A stretch of 64,000 nucleotides of DNA from Paracoccaceae bacterium (lineage in GTDB: Bacteria > Pseudomonadota > Alphaproteobacteria > Rhodobacterales > Rhodobacteraceae): contig JAAZYV010000018.1 in assembly GCA_014239455.1 (NCBI GenBank), positions 1 to 64,000 on the forward strand, written 5' to 3'. The stretch's first letter is position 1; every line of letters begins with the position of its first letter. Under the pieces are notes generated by a model that saw only the letters and a list, made by a program, of their open reading frames with translations, was not told where the DNA came from and ran no database searches. Shown here piece by piece: positions 39,317 through 48,417 of this stretch. The translations under genes and the position numbers were made by a program.

Positions 39317-40381
39317 TTATTTGCCAATCCATGGAGGTTTAATATCGTACTTGATTGAAAGTTCATGAAAACTTTTCTCTGTTTGAGGATCGAGAGGAAT
39401 TCCTTTAATCCTTCTTTGTTCAAAAACTCGCCATTCTCGGTCTCCAGGAACCATCACCTCTCTTTCGGGCATTGCTTCCGAGGTCCTAATCAAATGAATA
39501 TATCTTTGAATTGCAGAAAGAAAAATTTCTTTCGTTACGAAACTTGTAGGCCTAAGACAAATCACAAATGCGCCTAGTTTCCTGGGTTTGCTGAAATTTG
39601 GCCCCAACATAGAAGGAATATCTGGGCTAAGCCTCATACCTGTCAGAACTGAAGAAAAGATTTCCGCTATACCAGCTAGACCCGCACCTTTATATCCAAA
39701 ATCTGATCCTCCTAAAGGGGTCAAGGTGTGAGCAATATTTGGATCAGAAGTATTTTCTCCTTGATTATCTAAGGCAACTCCTTTCGTGAGAGGTTTCTTC
39801 AATGAACGGTGTAGTTCAATTTTATTAAATGGAACGGAACTAGTAGCCATATCTAGTAACCAAGGATATCCTTGATCTGTCGGGACAGAGACAGCTATAG
39901 GATTGGTTCCATGAAATCTTTCAGAGCCATCAAATAAGCTCACAAAGCTATCTGAGTTGCCAAAGACAATTGTAATTAGATCTTGATCTGCTCCATTTTT
40001 TGCATAGGCACCGGCTGGTCCAAAGTGAGAGCTATTTGTAATTGCTATGGCTCCTATACCGTACTTTGTGGCCAGTTTCACTGCTTCATTAACAGCCTTA
40101 TAGGCTCCAACTGCACCGTGAGCATTATCGGCATCTATTACACCCGTGGATTCTCCTTTTTTGGAATAGAATTTGGTTTTTGGTTTCTTATTTACTCTAC
40201 CTCCTTCAAAAGCTTTTACATAGTGATGAAGTAATCGAACACCGTGACTATCTATGCCGTATTGTGATCCATGCATCATAGAATCAACGACATATTTGAC
40301 TGTTTCCTGATTAGTGCCAATACTCTTCAAAATTTGCTTACAAAAGAAACTTAAATTTTTATGATTGACCTTTCGTTGCAA
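39317..40381 (-). CDS. Malate/L-lactate (Ldh2/ComC family) dehydrogenase
   Basis: NAD(P)-dependent 2-hydroxyacid dehydrogenase family. Seen: GIDSHGVRLLHHYV, DADNAHGAVGAY, ITNSSHFGPAGAYA, GTNPIAVSVP, LLDMATSSV and GYKGAGLAGIAEI. The open frame goes back to GTG 40477, but TTG 40381 has GGGAG before it, yields about 354 aa (the usual family length) and leaves room for promoters between this gene and the divergent lldD-like gene. Members use malate, lactate, sulfolactate or ureidoglycolate; the substrate is not readable here. Confidence 0.85.
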   Translation of the reverse strand: MQRKVNHKNLSFFCKQILKSIGTNQETVKYVVDSMMHGSQYGIDSHGVRLLHHYVKAFEGGRVNKKPKTKFYSKKGESTGVIDADNAHGAVGAYKAVNEAVKLATKYGIGAIAITNSSHFGPAGAYAKNGADQDLITIVFGNSDSFVSLFDGSERFHGTNPIAVSVPTDQGYPWLLDMATSSVPFNKIELHRSLKKPLTKGVALDNQGENTSDPNIAHTLTPLGGSDFGYKGAGLAGIAEIFSSVLTGMRLSPDIPSMLGPNFSKPRKLGAFVICLRPTSFVTKEIFLSAIQRYIHLIRTSEAMPEREVMVPGDREWRVFEQRRIKGIPLDPQTEKSFHELSIKYDIKPPWIGK

Positions 40382-40501
40382 AGAAGACTCCCATAAAATG
40401 TTGTTACCGTTTAAAAATATGAGGCCGAGAGGTTCTTGTGGCCTAATAGCATATAATGCTATCATATTTTTGGGCACTAATCCAATAGACTGGAGGCTAA
40501 T

Positions 40502-41647
40502 ATGACAGATTTAACAAGGCTAACAACCATTAGTGATTTGCGAAATTTGGCTAGAAGAAGGGTTCCCAAAATGTTTTATGACTATGTTGAGTCGGGGTCT
40601 TGGAGTGAGTCAACTTTTCGTGCCAATATAAGCGATTTTGAATCAATAAAGTTCAGACAGAGGGTTGCGGCGGACATTTCAAATAGAAACACTTCTGTTG
40701 ATATTTTTGGTACGAAATCCAAAATGCCCTGTGCAATTGCACCTGTAGGTCTTTTAGGTATGCAACATGCCGATGGAGAAATAATTGCTGCTAAGGTTGC
40801 TGAAGATTTTGGAATACCGTTTACTCTTTCCACAATGTCAATTTGCTCGATTGAAGATGTTGCACGGCATGCAAGGGAACCATTCTGGTTCCAATTATAC
40901 GTTATGAAGGATCATTCATTTTCCAGAAAGCTAATTGATAGAGCAAAAAAAGCAGGTTGCTCAGCCCTTATGTTGACGGTTGATTTGCAAATATTAGGGC
41001 AGAGACATAAGGACATCAAGAATGGACTAAGCACTCCTCCCAAGCTAACGGTCAAGAATATGTTAAGTTTAATGCAGCATCCAAAATGGTGTTTAAATAT
41101 GTTGAAAACTTCTCGGAAAAGCTTTCGGAATATTGTAGGCCATGTGGATGGGATTTCTGATATATCAAAATTATCTGTTTGGGTTTCGGAGCAATTTGAC
41201 CCCAAATTAAGTTGGGAGGATGTAGCTAGAATAAGAGATTGGTGGGGTGGAAAATTTATTATAAAGGGAATAATGGAACCAGAAGACGCCTCTGAAGCCA
41301 TAAAAATTGGTGCCGACGCCATAATAGTTTCAAATCATGGTGGAAGGCAGCTTGATGAGGCTTCCAGTTCTATTTCTATGCTTCCTTCCATTGTAAGTGA
41401 GGTGGGAGGTAAAGTGTCAGTTTGGATGGATGGTGGCATTAGATCGGGTCAGGATATGCTAAAGGCTATAGCACTTGGAGCTGAAATTACGTTAGTAGGA
41501 AGGTCTTTTTGCTATGGCATAGGTGCGCATGGTACGGAAGGCGGTAAAAAAGCGTTGAATATCTTGCATCAGGAATTAGATATGACTATGGCACTGTGCG
41601 GTCATAGGGATATTAGGGAGGTAGACCATTCTATCTTAAAGTTTTAG
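40502..41647 (+). CDS. lldD: FMN-dependent alpha-hydroxyacid dehydrogenase (LldD-like)
   Basis: 381-aa enzyme of the lactate dehydrogenase/glycolate oxidase/mandelate dehydrogenase family. GGAGG five bases before ATG 40502. Seen: FDYV-like FYDYVESGSWSE, APVGLLGMQHADGE, LTVDLQILGQRHKD, KGIMEPEDA, and SNHGGRQLDEASSS with the catalytic His near 278, then DGGIRSGQDMLKAIALGA. L-lactate is the likeliest substrate from overall similarity. It is divergent from an NAD-dependent hydroxyacid dehydrogenase. Confidence 0.87.
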   Translation: MTDLTRLTTISDLRNLARRRVPKMFYDYVESGSWSESTFRANISDFESIKFRQRVAADISNRNTSVDIFGTKSKMPCAIAPVGLLGMQHADGEIIAAKVAEDFGIPFTLSTMSICSIEDVARHAREPFWFQLYVMKDHSFSRKLIDRAKKAGCSALMLTVDLQILGQRHKDIKNGLSTPPKLTVKNMLSLMQHPKWCLNMLKTSRKSFRNIVGHVDGISDISKLSVWVSEQFDPKLSWEDVARIRDWWGGKFIIKGIMEPEDASEAIKIGADAIIVSNHGGRQLDEASSSISMLPSIVSEVGGKVSVWMDGGIRSGQDMLKAIALGAEITLVGRSFCYGIGAHGTEGGKKALNILHQELDMTMALCGHRDIREVDHSILKF

Positions 41648-41702
41648 ATTTATTTTCCAATTTGGACGAATAGGATCGATTAATAGGGGCTACTCTTTAA
41701 GA

Positions 41703-41934
41703 ACAACAGGATCATTCAACAGCTCAGGTCAATCTAGGAGTGATGTATGCTTTGGGTCTAGGTGTCATAGAGGACATAGTATATGGTTTCATATGTGGGC
41801 AAACCTAGCTTCTTCAAATGGACATGAAAATGGGCAAGGGTTGAAAGGGAATCTTACCGAAATGATGACACTTTCCAAATTGAAGAAGCACAAAGACTAG
41901 CAAGAGAATGAGTGAAGAAGAACTATAAAGGGTG
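41703..41934 (+). pseudogene. Remnant of a Sel1-repeat protein gene
   Basis: Three reading frames together spell a Sel1-type C terminus. Frame one at 41704 gives TAQVNLGVMYALGLGVIEDI. Frame two from 41790 gives HMWANLASSNGHENGQGL and then NLTEMMT. Frame three from 41876 gives QIEEAQRLARE, a TGA at 41909 where a Cys is expected, then VKKNYKGC. This is the usual ending of marine Sel1 proteins (YAHMWxNLAAxxG..A..LA...). Two frameshifts and at least one stop make it a dead gene. Upstream sequence (41675-41703) looks like more of a repeat, also broken. Confidence 0.75.
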
Positions 41935-41997
41935 CTATCTTACAAGACTTTAGTATTAGAGTATGACCAACAACTGATGTGTTGTTTAATTCAATAC

Positions 41998-42094
41998 CAA
42001 TCCTAATACCACAGTATGTATGTAGTTTGAAAGGTGTGGAGTATACTCTTTGCAACACTGCGACTGCTACGATTAATGCTTGGTATTAGGGTTG
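41998..42094. repeat. Imperfect 14-bp inverted repeat, 97 bp end to end
   Basis: CAATCCTAATACCA (41998-42011) and TGGTATTAGGGTTG (42081-42094) are complementary except for one position. The 69-bp centre has no open frame. The pair could be the termini of a small non-autonomous element or the stem of a transcript. Apart from the Sel1 remnant and this repeat I see nothing in the 562-bp gap between lldD and the TPR gene. Confidence 0.4.
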
Positions 42095-42209
42095 TTTTGG
42101 GTGTTTAACACTAGGTTATCATCAAGGTCTAGAACTTTAATACAGCGACTTATTGATTCAATTTAAACTTTAAGTCTGATGGGTTTATATGATGAGAGAG
42201 GTCTCGCAT

Positions 42210-44987
42210 TTAACCTATCTTCTGGCACCAAAACTGATACATTCCTTCAAACGCCCTTGGATTGGCTTCTTCATAGGCATTCCATTTATCCAAATCATAA
42301 GGATCATCTGCTCCAGTATTATTGGATTTGAACTCCTGAACTATATCAACTGTTGCTAAACCACAAAACTTTAGGCCTAACTCAGAAAGACAACCTTTTA
42401 TTTGAGGTATGGAGAACCTATGCTCTTGAACATGGAATAAAAGGTCTCTTAAAGTACTCAAGTTGTAAAAGTCACCGGAAAGCAGTATTCTTTTGTGGTG
42501 ATCTTTCGTTGAATTTATTATGTCATCTCTGAATGATCGCATCTCCAAATCGCTAATTCTTATGCCAGACTCTTTGATCTCGTGTCTTATTGCTACAATG
42601 TGCTGTCTGCCCAGTTCACTGTAGAGCCCGATCTTCATGAGGCCGCCTTGTTTAAGACAGTCTGTTAGCTCCCTCCAACCAGCCATAGGATCGTTCATAT
42701 GATGCAGAACACCAGCGCTTTCAATAATGTCGAACTGCCTGTCGAGTTTTCTGAGGTTTAGAATATCAGCCTGCATATATTCGATATTTTGAATGCCAAG
42801 CTCTTCAGTTTTTCGTTTAGCGTAGGCTAAACTAGACAAGCTAAGATCAACAGCTAGGACTTTGGAGTTTTTGAATGTCCCTGCAGTACCTATAGAATGT
42901 TGGCCCGTTCCACAGCCCGCAATTAAAATGATTGGGGATACAGCTTCATTTATTGTAGGATCAAAGAGCTTAAGATTGAGTGAATTGATAATCTTAGAAA
43001 CAGGTTTTGGGTTTGTAGGCAATCTTAAATTTACCCATCTTGGATAAGGGTTTGATTCGTATTGTTTCCTGACTTTAGAAGAGACTGTATCAGTGATTTC
43101 TTCTAAGGCTGGGATTTTAGATTTAAGGCTGTTTTCGTTCTTTGGTTCGAGAATTTGTCGGACAAACACTTCTTCAATTTCATTCGCAACTATCAGTCGA
43201 TCACACCATTCATACTTTTGTAACCCCTTGTAGCTGGCCAAACATAAAATGGACTGTGGACTTGGTTGCTCTCCGTTAGATAGTGCATGGATTACCTTGG
43301 TTTCCAAGACCTCAAGCGCTTTTGTCTCGCTATCACTTTGGTTGTAAATATACTCATTGTTAAAACATTGAAGTGCTAATGCAGATTGAAATTTCAAAAC
43401 TGCGGGTGAAGTTGTGAGTTTAGACATAGATAATAGTAAACGGAATCGAATTTCTTTCAGTACCTTTTCTAATTCTAAATCAGCAAGGGGACAAACACTC
43501 ATTAACTTTAGCAAAAGGGGTAGTTCAGATAGATCTGAAATAATCTTCTGTAGGGATTGTTTCAGGTCACCCGCAGCATACTTTTCGAAAAAACTTATTA
43601 TTACTGCTTCAAATTTCAAGACACTAATAGCCGCCTTTGAAATGTCAGAAGGCCTAACATAGGTTTTATGATCAAGCATTGATGTAATTATCCTTTGCAG
43701 ATCTGGGTTTGGCTTTTGAAAGGTTAACCCTTTCAGGGCATTTCCCATGTTGTTGTAGGCCTCAGCATAGTCAGGTTTGATTATGATAGCCTGCTTGTAG
43801 TTTTTAATAGCTTCTTCCTGATGTCCTTTATCTTTTAGGGCCATTCCCATATTATTATAAACCTCAGCAAAGTCAGGCTTGATTTGAACAGCCTGTTTGT
43901 AGCTTTCTATGGCTTTCTTTAGCTCGCCTTTATCCTGCAGGGCATTCCCTGTATTGTAAAAGGCTTCAGCAAAGTCAGGCTTGATTTGAACAGCCTGTTT
44001 GTAACTTTTGATGGCCCCCTCCAGATCATTTTTACTCTGCAGGACATTTCCCATATTGTTGTATGCTTCAGCATAATCAGGTTTGATAGATATAGCCTTC
44101 TTATAAGCATCAATAGCTTCCTCCACCTTGCCTTGCTCTTTGAGAGCAAGGCCCATGTTGTAATAGGCCTCAGCATAATCAGGTTTAATCTTAAGAGCAT
44201 GTTTAAAACTGCCTATACCTGCATCAAATTGTTTAAGCCCTACATTAATGCCACCACTGATTTTATAAAGCACAACCGAGTTAGGAAATTGCTTTAATAA
44301 TTCATTTGCTTTTTTCAGAGCGATTCGAAGTTGCCCTTGGTTGTAAAGATTAATCAAAGACTGCAACTTCTCTGTAGGTGGGTCTTGGGTCTTCAACTTT
44401 TTACCAACTGTCCTACCTGATAAAGTTTTTAAGCCATCATTGGCTTTCTTGTTCTTTGGAAACTTCACCAAAATATCTCTATATATGCGTTTGGCTTCCT
44501 CAGAAGAGTTTTCTTTGTATTTTGTCTTTGCAAGATTTATGGCTCGATCCAATTTAAGTGTATCTAGGATGTTCGACTGAATTGAAAGTGCATCATTATC
44601 ATTTAAAACAATAGTAGTTGGCGATATTTCGAGCTCAGCTAATTGTTGCTCGACCTTATCAAAGGTCTCTCCTTTAGCCCCGTAATCTTTGGCTTGATCA
44701 TACAAAGCTTTCGCATCGGCCAACCTATCCAATTTAATCAAAGCATCGATATAGCTGAGCCAGAATTGTTCAGCACTAGGATTAGCTTCTAAAGCTTTCT
44801 TAAAGAACGGTAATGCGTCTTGAATTTTACTAACACCAACAGCCAGTATCCCCATATTATGATTAGCGTCTGGGTGTTTAGGTTCTACTTTTAAGATAGC
44901 TGTATAAAGACGATCTGCCTCTTGTATCTGTCCAGCTTTATGAGCCTCGATGCCCTTCTTTAAGGCCTGCTCTAGTGTCAGTTCCAT
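42210..44987 (-). CDS. TPR-repeat protein with C-terminal SAM methyltransferase domain
   Basis: 925 aa. Residues 1-70 and about 205-420 are TPR repeats. Five have exact 34-residue spacing with KPDYAEAYNNMGNAL-like cores starting at residues 268, 302, 336, 370 and 404. A helical linker follows (KPNPDLQRIITSMLDHKTYVRPSDIS). From about residue 650, after a QYESNPYPRW motif, comes a class I methyltransferase: ILIAGCGTGQHSI, VLAVDLSLSSLAYAKRKT, YMQADILNL and ESAGVLHHM. Fusions of this type recur in marine bacteria; the target is unknown. The gene stands alone between the Sel1 remnant and an oxidase. Confidence 0.85.
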   Translation of the reverse strand: MELTLEQALKKGIEAHKAGQIQEADRLYTAILKVEPKHPDANHNMGILAVGVSKIQDALPFFKKALEANPSAEQFWLSYIDALIKLDRLADAKALYDQAKDYGAKGETFDKVEQQLAELEISPTTIVLNDNDALSIQSNILDTLKLDRAINLAKTKYKENSSEEAKRIYRDILVKFPKNKKANDGLKTLSGRTVGKKLKTQDPPTEKLQSLINLYNQGQLRIALKKANELLKQFPNSVVLYKISGGINVGLKQFDAGIGSFKHALKIKPDYAEAYYNMGLALKEQGKVEEAIDAYKKAISIKPDYAEAYNNMGNVLQSKNDLEGAIKSYKQAVQIKPDFAEAFYNTGNALQDKGELKKAIESYKQAVQIKPDFAEVYNNMGMALKDKGHQEEAIKNYKQAIIIKPDYAEAYNNMGNALKGLTFQKPNPDLQRIITSMLDHKTYVRPSDISKAAISVLKFEAVIISFFEKYAAGDLKQSLQKIISDLSELPLLLKLMSVCPLADLELEKVLKEIRFRLLLSMSKLTTSPAVLKFQSALALQCFNNEYIYNQSDSETKALEVLETKVIHALSNGEQPSPQSILCLASYKGLQKYEWCDRLIVANEIEEVFVRQILEPKNENSLKSKIPALEEITDTVSSKVRKQYESNPYPRWVNLRLPTNPKPVSKIINSLNLKLFDPTINEAVSPIILIAGCGTGQHSIGTAGTFKNSKVLAVDLSLSSLAYAKRKTEELGIQNIEYMQADILNLRKLDRQFDIIESAGVLHHMNDPMAGWRELTDCLKQGGLMKIGLYSELGRQHIVAIRHEIKESGIRISDLEMRSFRDDIINSTKDHHKRILLSGDFYNLSTLRDLLFHVQEHRFSIPQIKGCLSELGLKFCGLATVDIVQEFKSNNTGADDPYDLDKWNAYEEANPRAFEGMYQFWCQKIG
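43727..44186 (-). repeat. 102-bp tandem repeats coding TPR units
   Basis: About 4.5 consecutive 102-bp units inside the TPR gene are alike at the DNA level (recurring TCAGCATAATCAGGTTTGAT and CAGCAAAGTCAGGCTTGAT on the plus strand). Such close copies indicate recent duplication or gene conversion, and copy number may vary between strains. Confidence 0.75.
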
Positions 44988-45167
44988 AGTGCATCTCTTA
45001 TAAGCTCAAATTAAAACAAAACAATGCAGGTTGTTTAATGGAAAACCACAAATTTCACAGTTAAACCACGTCCACATAAAAATCAATATTTTTAACATCT
45101 CCAACTCATATTGTTTATGTCTTTAAGGTATGGTTAGGCAAGTTTCAGTTGGGTTTTATGGGTGCAC

Positions 45168-46268
45168 TTATTCATTAGCTATGTATTCGGCTATAGATAA
45201 GGCTGAAGTAAGACCAGGAGATTCTATACCAAACAAATTTATTAAACCCGGAATATTGTGTACTTCAGTAGTTTGGATTACAAAATCCTTGTTAAAATGT
45301 TTTTTTGTGCCCAATTTTGGCCTTATTCCTGCGTAAATAGGTCTTAGATAATGACAATCACATTTGGGCCAAAACTTTTTTATTTCTTTGAAAGTATGGT
45401 TAGTTCTTGTTTCATCTAGTTTGTAATCTTCTTGTTCCACCCATTCAGTATCCGGACCAAACTTTCCATCCAAATTCATATCTAGGGTAAAATGTATACC
45501 TAAGCCTTCATTATTGGGAAGAGGGTAGATTAGATGTGAAAATGGTAAGCGATTCTTGTATCCAAAGTAAGTACCTTTGCAAAAAATGATGTTCCCCTGA
45601 TAAGTCTCGGGGAAGCCTATTATTGACTTTGTTAAAGAAACGGAATCTAGGCCAGCAGAGTTTATTAATTTCTTTGCTGTAATTATTACCGAGCTGTTTA
45701 CAAGGCATTCTATACCTTTATCTGTAGGAAAAAATTTCTCAAATTGGTGATTAAAAACTATTGTACCGCCTTCTTTTTGTAGATCGATCAGCATTGCGTT
45801 CATGAAAGCATGGCTGTCTACTATTCCGGTATTAGGTGACCAGATTGCATTAATCCCTTTAACCTCGGGTTCTAATTTCTTCAACTCTTTTTCATCTATA
45901 AGACGAAGTTCGGTGCACCCATTAAACAAACCATTTGCATAGATTTTTTGGAGATCATCCTTCTGATGATTATCTGTTTGGACTATTAGTTTCCCAATCC
46001 TCTTATGAGGGATCATTTTATCTCTACAATAGTCATATAGTAGGACCATGCCTCTCCTACAAAACTTTGCCTTTAGAGAATTTGGAGGATAATAAATTCC
46101 CGCATGTATCACTTCACTATTTCTAGAACTAATGCCTTGCCCAAAGGTAGGATTTTTTTCAACCAAAAGAACCTGTAAACCCTTTTTAGCATGTGCTAAT
46201 GAAACTGCTATTCCAATAATGCCAGCACCAATCACTACTACATCAAAATGATATTTTTCAGGTTTCAT
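45168..46268 (-). CDS. lhgO: FAD-dependent L-2-hydroxyglutarate oxidase-like protein (LhgO family)
   Basis: About 366 aa from ATG 46268 (a GTG is one codon upstream). Dinucleotide site VVVIGAGIIGIAVSLAHA, then VEKNPTFGQGISSRNSEVIHAGIYYPPNSLKAKFC, the LhgO signature. GIVDSHAFMNAM, NSAGLDSVSL, YAGIRPKLG and GIESPGLTSALSIAEYI follow. Characterised members oxidise L-2-hydroxyglutarate to 2-oxoglutarate and pass electrons to quinone. It is the third hydroxyacid-oxidising enzyme in 7 kb. Confidence 0.83.
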   Translation of the reverse strand: MKPEKYHFDVVVIGAGIIGIAVSLAHAKKGLQVLLVEKNPTFGQGISSRNSEVIHAGIYYPPNSLKAKFCRRGMVLLYDYCRDKMIPHKRIGKLIVQTDNHQKDDLQKIYANGLFNGCTELRLIDEKELKKLEPEVKGINAIWSPNTGIVDSHAFMNAMLIDLQKEGGTIVFNHQFEKFFPTDKGIECLVNSSVIITAKKLINSAGLDSVSLTKSIIGFPETYQGNIIFCKGTYFGYKNRLPFSHLIYPLPNNEGLGIHFTLDMNLDGKFGPDTEWVEQEDYKLDETRTNHTFKEIKKFWPKCDCHYLRPIYAGIRPKLGTKKHFNKDFVIQTTEVHNIPGLINLFGIESPGLTSALSIAEYIANE

Positions 46269-46366
46269 CACAATTTTTGTTATTTAATCTCTTAATTTTC
46301 CTTTAGAGCTTTTTGTTTTGTGAAGAAATAGACTCAAAAGGGACATCATTTCTTCAAAAGATGGGA

Positions 46367-47164
46367 TTAATTAATTTTGCAGTGCACGGCTTTGGCTAGA
46401 GACTTAATATAATTCTTAATATCATCTATGGGTTTTTCTTTTTCTATAAGATCAATTATTGCGGATCCTACAACCACGCCATCTGCTATATTTGCTACCT
46501 TTTCGGCATCTGATGGTGTTTTTATTCCAAATCCGACGCACATTGGTAGATGGGTTTTGCCTTTTATTCTCCTTACTTCTTTTTCAACTTCTTCAACATT
46601 CAGGTTGCTGGCTCCCGTAATACCTGCAACGGAAACATAATAAATAAAACCAGAAGTATTTTTCAAAACAGTGGGAAGTCTAGTCGGACTCGTTGTTGGG
46701 GTGGCAAGCCTTATAAAATCTAAACCTGCTTTTTTCGCAGGCAAGCATAGTTCACTATCCTCTTCTGGGGGTAAATCCACGATGATTAAGCCGTCTACTC
46801 CAGCCTTTTTGGCGTTCTCCAAAAACTTTTCAACTCCCATAGAATAAATTGGATTATAATAACCCATCAGAACTATTGGTATCTGCTTATTTTTCACTCT
46901 TATATTTTTTACTAAATCTAAAACTTTAGTTAGTGTAGTACCTGAATCAAGGGCTCTTTGCCCAGCTTTTTGTATTGCTGGTCCATCTGCCATGGGATCG
47001 GTAAACGGCATTCCTATTTCTATGATATCTACTCCCAGTTTAGGTAATTCTGTCATGATTTTTAGAGATGTGGGTAAATCAGGATCCCCAGCCATTAGAA
47101 AGGTGACAAATGCAGAAGAATTATTTTTCCGAAGTTCTTTAAACTTAGCTTCAATTCTTGACAT
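46367..47164 (-). CDS. trpA: Tryptophan synthase alpha chain
   Basis: Splits indoleglycerol phosphate to indole and G3P. Seen: [31 protein letters not shown] with the catalytic Glu and Asp, [40 protein letters not shown] and [10 protein letters not shown]. 265 aa. It lies away from trpF-trpB and in the opposite orientation, divergent from ychF. Confidence 0.96.
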   Translation of the reverse strand: MSRIEAKFKELRKNNSSAFVTFLMAGDPDLPTSLKIMTELPKLGVDIIEIGMPFTDPMADGPAIQKAGQRALDSGTTLTKVLDLVKNIRVKNKQIPIVLMGYYNPIYSMGVEKFLENAKKAGVDGLIIVDLPPEEDSELCLPAKKAGLDFIRLATPTTSPTRLPTVLKNTSGFIYYVSVAGITGASNLNVEEVEKEVRRIKGKTHLPMCVGFGIKTPSDAEKVANIADGVVVGSAIIDLIEKEKPIDDIKNYIKSLAKAVHCKIN

Positions 47165-47310
47165 TGGATCTCTTTCCTTATTAAAGCACAGCTAGTATTC
47201 TCATACTTTAGTTGGTTCTATTTTGTAACAACTTTAGGGGAATTATTTAAAGTATTAAAGGGTATAGTGAAGAAAATTTATTTTTAATTTTCGGTTTGTG
47301 AGGTATAAAA

Positions 47311-48411
47311 ATGGGATTTAAAACTGGAATTGTTGGTCTTCCAAATGTTGGAAAATCAACCTTATTTAATGCGCTCACAAGGACCTCAAGCGCTCAAACA
47401 GCTAATTTTCCTTTTTGCACAATAGATCCAAACGTTGGTGAAGTTCCTGTGCCAGATGAACGTTTGCAAAAACTTTCTAAAATTGCTTCTTCAAAAGTTA
47501 TTATCCCTACTAAAATGACATTTGTTGATATTGCTGGACTTGTAAGAGGAGCTTCTCGGGGAGAAGGGTTAGGCAACAAGTTTTTGGCTAATATAAGGGA
47601 GTGTGACGCAATCATTCACGTTTTACGTTGCTTTCAGGACTCTGAAGTAACTCATGTATCAGGCAAGGTCGATCCTGTTGCGGATGCGGAAATAATTGAA
47701 ACAGAATTATTATTGGCTGACCTAGAAACGGTAGAAAAGAAAATTGCTTCTATAGAAAAAAAGGCTAATAGTGGGGACAAAAATTTAAAGAAATCCTTGA
47801 GGGTTTTTGAAAAGATTTTGAAGGGAATTAGCGATGGAGCGCACGCTAGAGCAATTACATTTGAAGAGGAAGATATTTCCATTGTCAATTCCCTCCAATT
47901 ATTAACTTCTAAGCCGATTCTGTATGTTTGTAACGTTTCAGAGAGTACGGCTGCACAGGGTAATGAGTTTTCAAGTAAGGTTCAAGAACTTGTGAATTTT
48001 AGAAAAGCCAAGATGGTTATTATTTCTGCTGTCATTGAGGAAGAAATTAGTAAGTTAGAAGATTATAATGATGCTAGATTATTTCTTGAGGATTTAGGAT
48101 TAGAGGAGCCCGGTTTGAATAGAATAATAAGCTCCGGGTATAACCTTCTCAATTTACAAACTTTTTTTACTGTTGGTCCTAAAGAGGCCCGTGCTTGGAC
48201 CATACCTAAGGGCGCATTGGCACCTCAAGCTGCTGGAAGGATACATAGCGACTTTGAAAAGGGGTTTATTAGAGCCGAAATAATTTCCTACGAAGATTAT
48301 ATCAAATATGATGGGGAGCAGGGTGCAAAGGAGGCAGGCAAGATGAAAATAGAAGGCAAATCTTATTTGGTTCACGAAGGTGACATAATCCATGTCTTGT
48401 TTAACTTATAG
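47311..48411 (+). CDS. ychF: Ribosome-binding ATPase YchF (OLA1)
   Basis: Obg-type P-loop protein that prefers ATP. G1 GLPNVGKSTLFNALT, G3 VDIAGLVRGASRGEGLGNKFLANIRE, the altered G4 ICNVSE region, and a TGS domain with FFTVGPKEARAWTIPKG, AAGRIHSDFEKGFIRAE and HEGDIIHVLFNL at the end. 366 aa. It is convergent with truA with a gap of 6 bp. Confidence 0.97.
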   Translation: MGFKTGIVGLPNVGKSTLFNALTRTSSAQTANFPFCTIDPNVGEVPVPDERLQKLSKIASSKVIIPTKMTFVDIAGLVRGASRGEGLGNKFLANIRECDAIIHVLRCFQDSEVTHVSGKVDPVADAEIIETELLLADLETVEKKIASIEKKANSGDKNLKKSLRVFEKILKGISDGAHARAITFEEEDISIVNSLQLLTSKPILYVCNVSESTAAQGNEFSSKVQELVNFRKAKMVIISAVIEEEISKLEDYNDARLFLEDLGLEEPGLNRIISSGYNLLNLQTFFTVGPKEARAWTIPKGALAPQAAGRIHSDFEKGFIRAEIISYEDYIKYDGEQGAKEAGKMKIEGKSYLVHEGDIIHVLFNL

Positions 48412-48417
48412 TGGGAC

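Noticed and set aside
43986-44297. 103-aa plus-strand frame and other repeats in the TPR gene, which could look like a CRISPR or satellite array
   Set aside because: The 102-bp period equals 34 codons and the units translate into TPRs, so the periodicity is protein-driven.
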